The notes below the pieces were generated by a model, which was given only the letters and a program-made list of their open reading frames with translations, made no database searches and had not been told where the DNA came from. From the NCBI GenBank assembly GCA_021234155.1, contig JAJEKV010000010.1:11864359-11928358 (forward strand): 64,000 nucleotides of DNA, given 5' to 3'. This DNA is from Isoetes taiwanensis. Its lineage: Eukaryota; Streptophyta; Lycopodiopsida; Isoetales; Isoetaceae. Below are positions 40,369 to 51,958 of the stretch, in pieces (position 1 is the stretch's first letter; the number at the start of each line of letters is the position of its first letter). Position numbers and translations under genes: made by a program.

Positions 40369-43088
40369 ATGATCACATCAGCTGACAGATTTTTCAAAAT
40401 TCCGGCATGCAAAACAACCAGTCTTTACTGCAAAACAAACCTTCGAATTCCAATTTCCCTTTTCCCAGCCGTACAGTTTCTCAAGGTTTTTGCTAAGCGG
40501 AACAGAAAGGACAATTTGGTAAGCTATTGTTCTAGTGCGCAAGATTTATCGCAGTCCGAAACCGCCAGTGATCTAGATGCACGCGAAAGTCAGGCACGGC
40601 GAGAAGAAAATAAGTTTGATTGGACTGCCCAGTGGTACCCTGTAACAGTTGCAGAATACTTAGACAAAAGAGTGCCTCACGCCATTACAATACTGGGATA
40701 TGACCTAGTTATATGGTGGGATGTTAATGGGAAAGAATGGCAGGTATTTGAGGACAAATGCCCACATAGATTAGCTCCTCTGTCTGAAGGCAGAATTGCA
40801 GAAGATGGATATCTGCAATGTTCTTATCATGGTTGGAAATTTAGTCCCAAAACTGGTGCATGTTCTTTTATACCACAAGCCTCTCCTGACCAAATACAGG
40901 TATGTTCCAGGCCTAATTTTGTCATGTAAAGATTTCTTTATTAACATCTTAGTACATGAGTTAAGTAAGTTTTAGCGTAAAACAAATCCATTCTTAAATA
41001 CCGTTCTCCATGCTAGGTGCTAAAGTCACCCAGAGCTTGTGCAGTAGCATATCCCTGTACAGAGCAGCAAGGCATCTTATGGTTTTCCCCAAATGCACAG
41101 AGGAATGTAGGAATTACACCGCCTCGGTTTCCTGTCCTTGATGATCCGGCATTCAAATACACTTGGAACATGAGCAATCTTCCGTATGGGTATGTGTCCA
41201 CAATGTTTAGAAATGAAGCAGTTCCTCATTTTTTTTGTCTGATAAACCTTCCAGGTATGAGACGTTAATTGAAAATCTTATGGATCCTGCTCATGTTCCA
41301 TTTGCACACCACAAGCTCCAGGTTGGTTAATTGCCAAAAAAATTTCATTGCATGCTCTTATATTTAATAGAACTTGTGTGCTTGACTTGTAAAGCATTTT
41401 AATGCAAAAGGATTATCATTTATAGAAAGGAGCATGATAGTTAAGGTGGCGATTACTATATTTACAATGCCCTTTCAGAAGGTAAGATTCCTAGGATACC
41501 ACTCCAATTACGTGGTAAGTAATTTGGCTTGAATATTGGATGCCTGGTTCTGTTATGAGGGCTAGAGCTAGACCTGCCACATTTGGTATTTCAATTTGGT
41601 AGACTTCATGATGCCCGCAAGATTCTCTTCCAAGAAATCCAAGAGTATTCGTTTAACACTAGTTGGATATGCTCTGTTATTAACATCAACTGAGATTGGT
41701 CATTTCCCATTCCTAAGCAGTATGCAGTCTGCTTATCTTTTGTATGGTTCCTGAGATAATGTTAACTTTTCAATAATAGTGTGCAGCCTTCCATTTTACA
41801 AGCCCAATAAAAGTCGTTTATAAAAGCCTAGATGATACTGTTGACTCAAAATTAGACCACTGATGCTCCACATGCCTCACGACCATTCTCTTGTGAGTCT
41901 AGGAACAACTCAAATGCCATACAACCTGGTTATATACCTGACTTAGAACAATTCAATAGAGATATTTTGTTTTGCACTTAACTGACAAATGCTTTAATAC
42001 TTGGTTAGGTATATCATGATAATTGGCAAAGCATACATGCTATCATAATGCAAGTTTGTACTTTCAGGGTGATCGAAACAAAGCAAAGCCTCTGAATTTA
42101 CGCGTAGGACTTGTTCAGAAGTCTGGTTTTACAGGAAACACAGATAATGGGCCGGTAGAGTTCATACCTCCATGTACATTTATAAACGATGTGAATATAC
42201 CAACTTCAGACAAGGTATATGGTTGTTTTAGTGAAAAGCTTAGAAATTAAATCTGTGCTTATTAAGAATGGGTGTAGTGAAAACGAACTTGCAGGTGAAG
42301 TCAAGGGGAACAGAAAGCGTGGCTAAGAAGTTTACAATGATATTCATTTGCATACCAATAGCACCTGGGAAAAGCAAAGTTATCTGGTCTTTCCCTCGCA
42401 ACTTTGCTGTTTGGCTTCTACAACTGTATCCTAAATGGCTTTCCCATCTCAGCCAGATGTTAATCTTGGATTCCGATCTCTATTTTCTACATGTTGCGGT
42501 AACTATTATATAATAAGGAAGATCCAAAGTAAGTTGATTGTTATGACAATGCTCCCTGTAACTTCTTTTCTAGGAAAAAAAGTTTGAAGAAGAGAAGAAG
42601 TCAAAGACCAGTTGTTACCTGGCTACTTCAGCAGATGCTTTTGTCGAGGCATATAGGAGGTGGTTAAATAGGTTTGGTGGTGGATCTCCATTATGGGGAA
42701 AACTGTATGATAGTGCACTGCCACCTTCGCCACCAAAACCACAGCTTATGGACAGGTACTTTTACACTACAATTGGTGTTTATAAACCTGGCCATATTTG
42801 ACAAACTTAATCTGTAATGGCAGGTACGAGAACCATGTCAAGCATTGCCAAATTTGCATTAATGCCCTGAACAACTTCAGACTACTTGAGCTGGTTCTTG
42901 AAGTGATGTCAATTGGAATAATAGGCATCCTTGCCATTTCTGCAACAAAGGCGAATTCAGTTGTGAGACCGTTTGCAGTCCAGCTTCTGGTCATATCTCT
43001 GCTGTGTTTCGTAGCCTCCAGATGGTTGTGTTCTTTCATAAAGAAGAACTATTATTTCCATGATTATAATCATGCGCTTGTAAAATGA
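40369..43088 (+). CDS. Plastid Rieske non-heme iron oxygenase, PTC52/ACD1-like, seven exons
   Basis: A plastid envelope-type oxygenase of the PAO/TIC55/PTC52 group. Exons 40369-40899, 41017-41189, 41255-41321, 42068-42214, 42295-42498, 42574-42755 and 42824-43088 join in frame at GT-AG introns, giving 522 residues. The basic, Ser/Thr-rich N-terminus looks like a transit peptide. The Rieske motif is CPHRLAPLSEGR..., then CSYHGW (C-x-H...C-x-x-H). Mononuclear iron site: ENLMDPAHVPFAHH. WSFPRN and LILDSDLYFLHV follow. The C-terminal CQIC (CxxC) and two membrane helices (LELVLEVMSIGIIGILAI, FAVQLLVISLLCFVA) end in HDYNHALVK, closest to PTC52 as I recall it. ATG 40369 is the first in frame after a TAA. 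The gene appears intact. Its exact substrate (pheophorbide, protochlorophyllide or other) cannot be told from sequence. Confidence 0.92.
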
Positions 43089-43311
43089 TATGCAGTGCCT
43101 TTCAAATGTGTTGCCAAAGTGATATATTATGTTGTTTCTGTATGAAGCATTTTTATCGACCTCTAGTTAACAAAGCTCTCCAAGTAGGTCCATGAGAAAG
43201 CAGTTCCTCTTACGGCATGACCAAGTTGGTTCCCTCCACAATATTTTGGGAACCAAAGAAACCCCTCCTAGCCTATTCATCCATTTAGTGTGTTTTTCTT
43301 TTGATGGGGTA

Positions 43312-43441
43312 GATAACGCCCTGGGCGGAGGGCGTTACCATTAAAAATTTCGGCATGGCCAAAATGGCTCGGGCGTGCGAGCCATTTTGGCCATGCCGAA
43401 ATTTTTTTTTAATGGTAACGCCCGAGGCCCAGGGTGTTATC
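43312..43441. repeat. Near-perfect 130 bp hairpin
   Basis: The left arm 43312-43371 starts GATAACGCCCTGGGCGG and ends GGCCAAAATGGCTCG; the right arm 43378-43441 is its complement with few mismatches and a longer T run. The loop is GGCGTG. The outer part of each arm is itself a small inverted repeat (AACGCCC, 8 bases, GGGCGTT). It could be a foldback transposon end or a source of hairpin RNA. It lies 220 bases after the PTC52-like stop. Confidence 0.85.
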
Positions 43442-43489
43442 TCCCTTAACGCTCTGGTCCGAGGGTTTGCACCTTGGGCGCCAGATCGA

Positions 43490-43730
43490 GGAAGCAATCG
43501 AGGAAGCAGGATCGAGATCGAGGGTTTGCAAGGGCGCCAGATCCAGATCGAGGGTTTGCAAGGGCGCTAGATCGAGGAAGCAGGAGGCAAGGGCGCAGGT
43601 GTGCCGAAAGCAAGGGCGCAGGTGTTTTCTTTGATTGTTTTCTTTGCCGGATCTTAGAAACAGGGGCAGAAGCAGTTCGTAAGCAGGGGCAGGAGCAGTT
43701 CGTAAGCAGGGGCAGAAGCAGTTCGTAATG
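43490..43730. repeat. Two adjacent minisatellites
   Basis: From about 43490 the words ATCGAGGAAGCA, ATCGAGGGTTTGCAAGGGCG and GCAAGGGCGCAGGTG alternate. From 43660 to 43728 a 23 bp unit (GGGGCAGAAGCAGTTCGTAAGCA) repeats three times. Open frames here are by-products of the repeats. Confidence 0.8.
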
Positions 43731-44639
43731 GAGTTTTTAGTAGCTTGCTTGCAAGGGAAGCCCAGCCCTGTTCCGGCAAAGCTGCAGCGAAGCCCTGTTC
43801 AGAAAATCCTAGGCTGTTATGGCAGATGGAGAGAAGGGCAGAGAACACCCTAGGCTGTTACGGGATTGTCTCCATAAATTTTCAAGAACACGCATGTTAC
43901 TAGCTGATAACAGCTGTCCAAGGAACGGTTGAGATTGAATCTTACCGTGGAAAACCGAGGACCAGTGCGTTAAGGTGATGTAGAATTTCGAAGAAACGTC
44001 TGTACACGACTTAAGAAATTTAAAATGGACCATTTTGGCGGAAGCGGGGAGACAATTTAATACTCGAACAAATGTAATGGACTAAAATTCATAGAATATA
44101 CTATGCTAAGCTTAAGAATTTAATGTGGCTGCAATATTGAAGCAATCTAGAAAAGATGTTAGTGTATGAGGTCAATGCAAGGGATTGCTATTGCGCTATA
44201 GTGTTTCAAATTCAATCTCTTCAAAATTGTCATCTGACTGCAAACCAAACAATTCTTAGGAACTCTGGCAGTTCAAATAACATCAAGTGGACGATTTATT
44301 TCCATTTGCTCGTCCCCTTTTTTTAAACTTTATTACCCTGTTGGCAATACCACTACTTCAATTTGCATAACGGAATAGTGTGGCAACAATGCAACATATA
44401 TTTCTCTCTTTCAGATTGACTAGATTGTTCTATTTCATCTATACAATGAGAATCTTGTTCTGAATGCTTCTCATGACAAGAGACAGTCAGATTAATACCA
44501 AGCTACAATAGTGCTTATACCGGCTGCCACCATCGTCAATGTGTCTTTGATGTACCACAACATTTAGAGACACATTGTCTGGAGTATCTCGTAGAGGAAT
44601 CTACCAGCATGGAGTAGACAACTGAAGACCCATCTTATG
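43731..44639. other. Intergenic stretch, no gene recognised
   Basis: AT-rich sequence with no family motif. The right end approaches the LINE remnant and could be its decayed 3' portion. Confidence 0.4.
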
Positions 44640-45171
44640 ATTGATATGAAACAAAGGAACCAAGTAATCCAAGCGTGATAATCTCTTTAGAAAGGGGAAA
44701 GCATTAAGATATGGATGCGAATGATAAAACAAAGCCCAAAGGTAGGAGGCGCTTAATGTAGCCTTATGAAATGGAAGACAATGTTAAATTGACTGCATCA
44801 ACAACCTTAAACCATGAGAATCATCATCAAAGAAGCCTCCAAATAAAATTCCTATCACCACCTTATTTTGGGTTAAAGTCCAACATCCCAAGGCGCTATC
44901 TTAGGTTTAATGCACTTTGCCCAAGCAATCTTGATCACAACTCCCTCCTCATTTCCACGCCAAATGAACTTCCTGATAATATGAACAATCTTCTCCATCT
45001 TACACTGAGGGGCTAATAGAGCAGATGCCATATAAGTATTGCTAAGAAAACATCTAGCGACATTGATTCTTCTGGACATGGATAGTTTAGTTATATTCCA
45101 TCCAAAAAATGCTTCTATAATACTTTAATAATTTCATCCCGAAGCGGTGACGAGAATTCCAACAGAGATAT
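44640..45171 (-). pseudogene. LINE polymerase remnant, 3' part
   Basis: The minus-strand frame reads LSMSRRINVARCFLSNTYMA, SALLAPQCKMEKIVHIIRKF, IWRGNEEG and KIAWAKCIKPK. This is the block after the RT palm of plant LINE ORF2 (SLAGR.....S..Y......P......I..F.W.G.....K.AW...C.PK). Stops are frequent. The gypsy element is inserted at its upstream edge; the 5' continuation lies at 58819-58960. Confidence 0.7.
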
Positions 45172-46782
45172 TGTGACGTTCCATGTGTTTATACGGTCTA
45201 CTATACGGGACACGTACAAATACAAGCACGTCACTCCATAAAGGTACGCTACCATGGGGGTATGGGAACTTAATTGCAACCTAGGGGGTTACCTTAAAAA
45301 GGATTAAATTAGCTATGCTAATTTAACACATTAATAATAATAACCTATAACCTAGGAAATTAGGCTAATTACCATTTGGGAAGGCCCCACACCTTAATCG
45401 ATTGGGCAAACATGGGGATTGCCAAGTTTGGATCCCAACTTGATCCCTATCCCTGGGATTGACTCCTGAAGATCGACCAAGGAAGGCCAGGAGCTGGGTG
45501 CCATCATACACTTGCAGAAGCTCACCATAACGATGCCCCCTGTGAAGTGTGAAGTAACAAATGAATTCTCAACTCCCGAGAAGATGGAAGCCCCATGGAA
45601 ACGAGTCCAGCCAGTCAGGTAGGTGGCTATGTGAATTCTAGATAACACTTGGTTGTGTCCGTCTCTCTCATTCTCTTTGTGAATCAGTCATAGAAACTAA
45701 CCCTTGATTGTACAAACAAGTTCTCTTTATATTCAATTCTTGGTCTTACTCGAAAGGATGGATTGTTAGTTCCTTGTTTAATCGGACTAAAGCGGGGGAT
45801 TACGGGGTAGAGGCCTGAAGGTGTATTGTAGTATGCTCCTAGATAGCGCCCTGTACAGTCCCATTAGTTGCGGCCTGTGCACAAGAACCCACCGGGTCCT
45901 AGATGCTATGGTCTGGCTTAGCACCAGACAAGGAACACAGTGGTGACATGAGGGGTGGGGTCTTGCATGAGCATACAAGGCTCCTGAGACTCCTACACGA
46001 GTGGGCTAGGCGATGGCCGGTCACGTTGAGGGGCGGGTATGGGTCCGACACTCCACAGGTGTAGAGGTGTGATCCGTATGGAGCACCATGCACTTTGAGT
46101 AGATTTAGGGTGAGTAAGTGGGTACGGATCGCGGGGTCGCTGATGCGGCATGTATTCTCTAGCTCACCCATGGAACCCATCTGTGATTCTGGAAGGGGAC
46201 GCCTCCCCGACCTGCCTCATCGGACCAGGCGTCATGAACCTGGAGTAGGCTCAGAGGGTGATGCCCTGAGTTTGCGTCTCCGGAAGGCTATAGCAAAGCC
46301 ATAGCATGAATTGACCCATCTGCAAAGTGTGCAATGGGAGGGGCGGATGGAGTGGACAACCCTAGCCAATGCTCTATGCCCGCCTAACGCCATGCCAAGA
46401 CCCGGTCTGCTGATCTCTTGAGGCCCAGCCGGGCGGTCGATCCTCACGGAGTCCGAGCGGGGTAGAACACGGGTCCGGGTGTTTTCGTGGGATTAGATGC
46501 ATATTCTCTACCGTTGGTATGTTAGATGGATGCGCCACCCTTCGTGGTGGTTATTTATGTATATTCATCTTTGTGTGCTAACCCTTGTATTCATGCTTCC
46601 GCGACGTAGGAGTCCCATCAAGGCGTGGGCGAATGACCCCTTCGCGGTGTCCTTCTTCGCCGCCATTTCATAGATGGCCCGAAATAGGCGGAGGGCCCCG
46701 CTCATGGTGAGATGATTGCCATGGGAGGGAAAGTCCCGTATGTATACGTCCAGAGGGTCGATATATATTCGGGCGTCCACGA
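45172..46782 (+). repeat. 5' LTR of the gypsy element
   Basis: This roughly 1.6 kb repeat pairs with 57199-58813. Its right end reads GGGCGTCCACGA before the primer-binding site, where the other copy ends GAGCGTCACA, so the terminal bases here appear altered. Open frames in it are chance. Confidence 0.9.
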
Positions 46783-46795
46783 TGGTATCAGAGCC
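46783..46795 (+). other. Primer-binding site of the gypsy element
   Basis: TGGTATCAGAGCC, complementary to initiator-Met tRNA, directly at the inner edge of the 5' LTR. Confidence 0.92.
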
Positions 46796-49700
46796 GTGAT
46801 TTTGGTTGCTTTCGAAATCATAGTACTGGCCAAACACTAACTCGTATACGGTAGTTAGGAGGAGGCTAAGTCAATGTGTCGTTAGTTCTCTTTGTTGTTT
46901 GGCTTGGTGTTAGGTTAAGTTAAGAAATTGTAGCTTTGAAGTGGAGGGGCCAAGATTGAGGCCTAACAGGTGTCGATGGGTAGCTCAAATGACGAAGGAG
47001 ATGGTTTCCTTGGATCAGGCGTGCATTTGAATTACCCTAGAACAAATCAACTCCGGTGAAAAATAGTCAAGGGCAGGCCCAAAACGAATTCGCCGCTTGC
47101 TTTTTGTCGCTTTGTAGTCAAGTTGAGCGCCCGAAATCTTTGTCGGCGCCGACCGTCCGGACCAGGAGTCAACGCAGGCCCGCCAGTCAACTCGGGCGCC
47201 GCTTGCATTTCGACGACACCGGTCGAGGCGTATTCGTATAATGCCATCGGCCCGAGCCGTATGTGGCGCGTATTTCGTATAGTATAATTTTTTTAATAAT
47301 AAAATTTTGAAGTTAATAAGAAAAATTTTTTGAAAATTTTAAAAGTTAATTGGCCGTTTAGCAAACCATTTCGCATCATTTGCTTTTGCTTCCGTGCCTC
47401 CAACCGCTTTGAGCCGCCTCGCCGCCGCCACCCAGGCCGGACCTTGATCCTGCGCCCTTGTGCCTTGTGCATCTTAGCCCCCTTTGCCATCCCCCGCGCC
47501 GCAAGACTACCCGCTTATGGCCATTACCAAGAGCTCCGGATCCGGTCCACCATGAGCATCGTGGAGATCACGCCATGATTGCTAAGCACATGGCTACTTG
47601 ACCCAGCCCTCATCGACATCTTGTTGGATGAGCTGGTCAATAGGTTTGAGAACAACGATAGGATTCCATATCCCGTCTATCACTTCTCGAGCCATTCCTC
47701 ATCCCGGTTTGAACCCTCGCCCGACTCCCATATACCCTTGTTGAGCAACCCGATATGGTAATGATGCTCATCAAATTTTATCCTCCCGACGGGAAGGCCA
47801 TACGGAGGAGGAAGATGTCGATCTGAGGCCGGCCAGATAGGGGTTTTGCGGGGAGGACGACCACCGAGATTGAGCGGGCTGACACGCGGCTTCGGGGTAG
47901 GGAGTACCGGCACCTGGGGGCTTTGCTTTGCGTCATTGATGGCGAGAGTTATTGAGGTCCCCCCATACCATCGCATGAGGGTTCCAACAGGCTTTGTGCG
48001 GGGAGAAATCCCCGACATTAGCATAGACTATCGACAACTATTCGGGATAGATATGGGTCTCAAGGGCCACAACGGTACCATCGCCAACTTAATCGCCGTG
48101 CGCGCTTTTGCTTTTGCTCAGATCCAAGAAGACCTAAGGAGAGCTCGGGAAGAGCGCGAGAAGTTGGAGCAAGATGAGCGGGACCGACAAGATCAGCGGG
48201 ACCAACAGGGAGGAGGTGCATCTGGGAGTGGCTCGAACCCAAAACCGACGCATCCGACCGTTAAGCTCCGGAGGAAGGGAGTTGCCCATAAGGCCGGCCA
48301 AATCAATACAAGGATAAGTTAAGGACCGCTCGGGGCTTTTGGGAAGAAGACCAGCTCCACCGTAGGCAGCAGAGAGTGGATAGCTCCCACGGTTGCTCGG
48401 GCCAAGATCGGTGCCAACATCGCGGGGGGCCTCGGGCCACAGCGGAAGCCCCATCGGTTCGACCGGTACGTGGCATTGGCGGGAGATCCAAGAAATTTCA
48501 GAAGTCCACGGACCTTCCGACGAAGCTACCTTTTCAGAGGCCGTGCGAGACGACAAAGCAATTTAAGACCGACTCGCTTCCGCACCTTTGCAATTTTGGC
48601 GCCCAAGAGGTCATTAAGCCTACTTGGTAGCACTTTTTGGTGATGCCAACCTTGGCGCTATCCACGCAAAGAGGGTCACCATAATGCTAAGGATTTAGCC
48701 CTCACCGTAGGATAATGGGAGCAACCTTAGCCTACTTCGGGGATCCTGATTTGTACATATTTTTGTGATAATTAATAAAGAGGCTTTTATTTTGAATTAA
48801 AAGTTTAATGTTTTTTTTTTATGTTAAATTTAAAATAAAATCGTCAGCTTTTAATAAAAGGGTTTTAAAGGGGACCTGTAAGGTTATTTTAAACGCTTCT
48901 TTTCCTCTCTCCTCCCTTCTAGCCATGTTTGCCGCCGACCTTTGCCGCTGGTACCTTGATGGAGAGAAATGGGATCCACAGTTCCCTCGATTTCTTGCAC
49001 CTTTGCTATGCCAACGCGTAGATCTCCTTGCCAATATGTTGCAAGCATCCGGACTACGCCCGGTTCTTGACTTTACATGGAGGAAATGCTTCCTCCTGTG
49101 TATTCCTCCTGGGGATCCTCCCCACTTGTATTTGGAGCGGGGAGATAGTTCTACAGATGCTAGGCGGGGACACACATGCTTATGACGTCTTGAAGGGGAA
49201 ACTCGATGGGGTAAACACCTACCGCTGGTCCAAAGATGAGGGGCAATATCTGGAAGCTACTTTCGCTCTAGCCATCCTCATGGACCAACACGTTGAGGAT
49301 GAAATCTTCTTGCCAGAGAAGGGCAAAGCTACGAGAATCCTCCGAGGAGGGGATGACGAGCATATTGGAATGGGCGACTTTGCCCGTTGGAAAGAGCTAG
49401 CTAGAGGAGCTACCACCGGGCCGCGACCAATCTATAGGTTTGTCGGGGTTAGGCGGCCTTCCGGTTATTTATCACGAAGGGCAGGAATACCTTCTCTTGG
49501 ATGATATTATCCGGGCGTATCACGTGGTGGCGGATTTCGACGCTTAAAGCGAAAAGACCATGTACTTTACGAGCTTGCGGAGTATTGTATGATGATTTCA
49601 TCGACTTCACTTCTACCGAAGCTTCCGGAGGAGGTGCACTAGTACTTCGGCCCGCGTCGGAGACCCTAGAGCCGGCGGAGACTCTATTACGTCTTGACGG

Positions 49701-50971
49701 ATGCAGTGAACCAAAGGAACGGCGAACCCGCACTGTGATGCCTTCATCACGCTATGGGACCTCACGCCCCAAACATTAATATGGTTGAGGTTTCCTCAGA
49801 CTCGGATGATGAGGGTGAAGATTTATACCATAACCCCACAAGACAAGAAGGAGGAGCAATTGGAGCTCAAGGAGGAAGAAGTCCCCATGGACTTGGATAA
49901 GGAAGTGGCAAAGATCCGAGACTTCGAGGGAAAGTGCTGGGTAACCATCTTACCGTTTCTTTTTGTCGGCCTTTGGACATGGACAAGTCCTCTTCATAGC
50001 CCGAGATCTAGGGCGAGGCTGAAGCTTCATGATGGGCCCTCCGTGTAATCTCTACAGCGGCCGCCACAAGAAGCTTCCCTATAAACGCCACGTATGTACA
50101 AAGACTGACGGGATCTTGCCCCCGACGGCCTTGGGTCGGGACATTGCGCCTTGGATGGGCATGAAGCTCCTCACGGCAGCCCCATTGGCTGGCGTTGCCT
50201 ATCCACCGGAGGTTGATCTGTTGCGGCTGCCACAAAGTGAACCAGGGGTTACTCTCTTCGCGACACCGACCGCCTCCACCACCTCCTAGGGCTAAGGATG
50301 GGAGGCGGGGGCCTAGTTCCTAGTATAATTTTGCTATAAAAAATGTATATATATATATGTTTTGCTAGCTTTTCTTATATATTTTATATATGTGTGTTCT
50401 GGGATTTTTAGATTGGCAATTGAATGGACCATATTGACAAATGGTGTACCTTATTTACTTATTAAATACAAAGTTCTCTTGAGGAGTATTATTGAATTGT
50501 GTGTTTTTTTATGACATCCTCTTCAAAAGTATTAAAACTTTAGAATATAATGGAATTACAAAATGTTCTCTATTTATTCCAACTATGTTGCGAGGAAACC
50601 ATTTGGGAATATGAGGAGAGAATCACCGAGTATGGTTAGGAGGGGCGATCCAGGGCCATGAGACCGGGACTATGGCGAGATATGGTGAATATCCGAGTGG
50701 GAGGAAGGCTATGAACCAGAACCACCGCCACTAGGGGAACTCGACCACGACAAAGGGCTGGAGATAGTTAACATCCTCAGGGATCGAGCTTTTGAGGATC
50801 TGAAGATGACCCTGTGTCGTACCTGGGACTACTGGAATATGACCAGGCACGAAGCCTTCGAGGACGCCAACGACCATCTTTGGCAACTCTTTTATGCGAT
50901 GCGAAGGCTCTTTAACCTTCTGATTATCAGCCCAACATGGGAGTACCAAGCAATCATTGTCCAAGCCTGGG

Positions 50972-51129
50972 TGTAACGTTCCTAACCAACATGCCCTTAA
51001 CCAAATGGGCAAAACCGTCTAGACATTTATGAGTAGTCTCTTCTACCCATTTATGCCGGTGTCTCGGGAACGCCCCACAGGCACATTCAAGGTTCGAATA
51101 CTCGAGCGGTCTACCATGGGCCCGTTACA
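50972..51129 (-). repeat. TRIM 3' LTR
   Basis: This 158 bp repeat matches 51284-51442 except for a variable patch near 51060-51072. It contains GGTTCGAATACTCGAG, which recalls a Pol III B box. Confidence 0.88.
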
Positions 51130-51283
51130 GTCTCTCCCACTAGAACTATGCTCGTCCTCGAGCATCCAAGGCTATACCATGTCTATGTTATACCATGTCA
51201 CAATGATTACCAAGTCTTTGCAAATTACCCATGCATATAGGCACCCATGGAGACTCGAACTCGAGACCTGCTCTGATACCAAC

Positions 51284-51442
51284 TGTAACGTTCCTAACCA
51301 ACATGCCCTTAACCAAATGGGCAAAACCGTCTAGACATTTATGAGTAGTCTCTTCTACCCATTTATGCCTGGGGTGTCTCTGAGGCCCACTACGCACATT
51401 CAAGGTTCGAATACTCGAGCGGTCTACCATGGGCCCGTTACA
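51284..51442 (-). repeat. TRIM 5' LTR
   Basis: This 159 bp repeat is the partner of 50972-51129, next to the primer-binding site. Ends are TGTAACG and CGTTACA. Confidence 0.88.
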
Positions 51443-51958
51443 CTGGGCACGCTATAAACTCGTCCGAGCTGTACGGGAGAGTACCCGCTACGCGATCCTG
51501 TACCCCTTCGCCAACCCCTAGGCTTGGTCTCTTCCGTTATGTTTTCGTTGTTGTGGTTACGCTGTGTGCAAGTAGAACTTTAAAAAAATTCCCATTGTAT
51601 CATACCCACTTTTGTCTCAATCCATGTATCAATCAACCCGATGTTGTACTCAACTTGAATGAAATACAAACATTGTTTCCTGTTTGTATATACTTTTGTC
51701 TCGATTAACTTAAAAAGGGATTGTACATTAATGTAAATCTGCTTATATATTCATGAATGCTTCCTATAGGCGGTGTGCACGTAATGCTTGCAGCAAACAC
51801 CCTCCAACGCCAAGAGGCTCACCGAGCAGAATTGATGTTAATGAAAAGGCAACTCTCGGTGAGTTACGGGCTTATGTGTTGCATACCAATCCCACCGCCA
51901 CATACTCGGGAGGGACGGACGGAATTACCTCCCCGACCATTGAGTCCACTCTGCACAA

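Larger units (their letters stand above)
50972..51442 (-). mobile_element. TRIM (miniature LTR retrotransposon) with TSD CTGGG
   Basis: A 471 bp element has LTRs at 50972-51129 and 51284-51442, each starting TGTAACG and ending CGTTACA. The minus-strand primer-binding site TGGTATCAGAGC (51281-51270) lies two bases from the right LTR, and a purine-rich AGTGGGAGAGAC lies at the left one. The internal domain is only about 154 bp and non-coding. CTGGG flanks it (50967-50971, 51443-51447). It interrupts a protein-like frame in the gypsy leader. It would depend on enzymes from other elements. Confidence 0.9.
46796..51958 (+). other. Long pre-gag leader with unidentified coding segments
   Basis: About 5.2 kb separates primer site and gag, far more than usual for gypsy elements. 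Protein-like plus-strand pieces occur: 47846-48322 (IPDISIDYRQLFGIDMGLKG then a charged coil rich in RAREEREKLEQDERD), 48900-49504 (LCRWYLDGEKWDPQFPRFLA; AYDVLKGKLDGVNTYRWSKD), and about 50650-50970 (EDLKMTLCRTWDYWNMTRHE) continuing after the TRIM. None resembles gag, pol or env. They may form one extra ORF broken by indels, comparable in position to the extra ORF of Ogre-type elements. Captured host sequence is the alternative. Confidence 0.5.

Noticed and set aside
43355-43728. Arg/Gly-rich frames after the PTC52-like gene
   Set aside because: They arise from the hairpin and the two minisatellites.
50972-51442. A tRNA gene suggested by GGTTCGAATAC
   Set aside because: No A box or cloverleaf could be folded around it, and the motif lies in a TRIM LTR; it is at most a B-box-like sequence.
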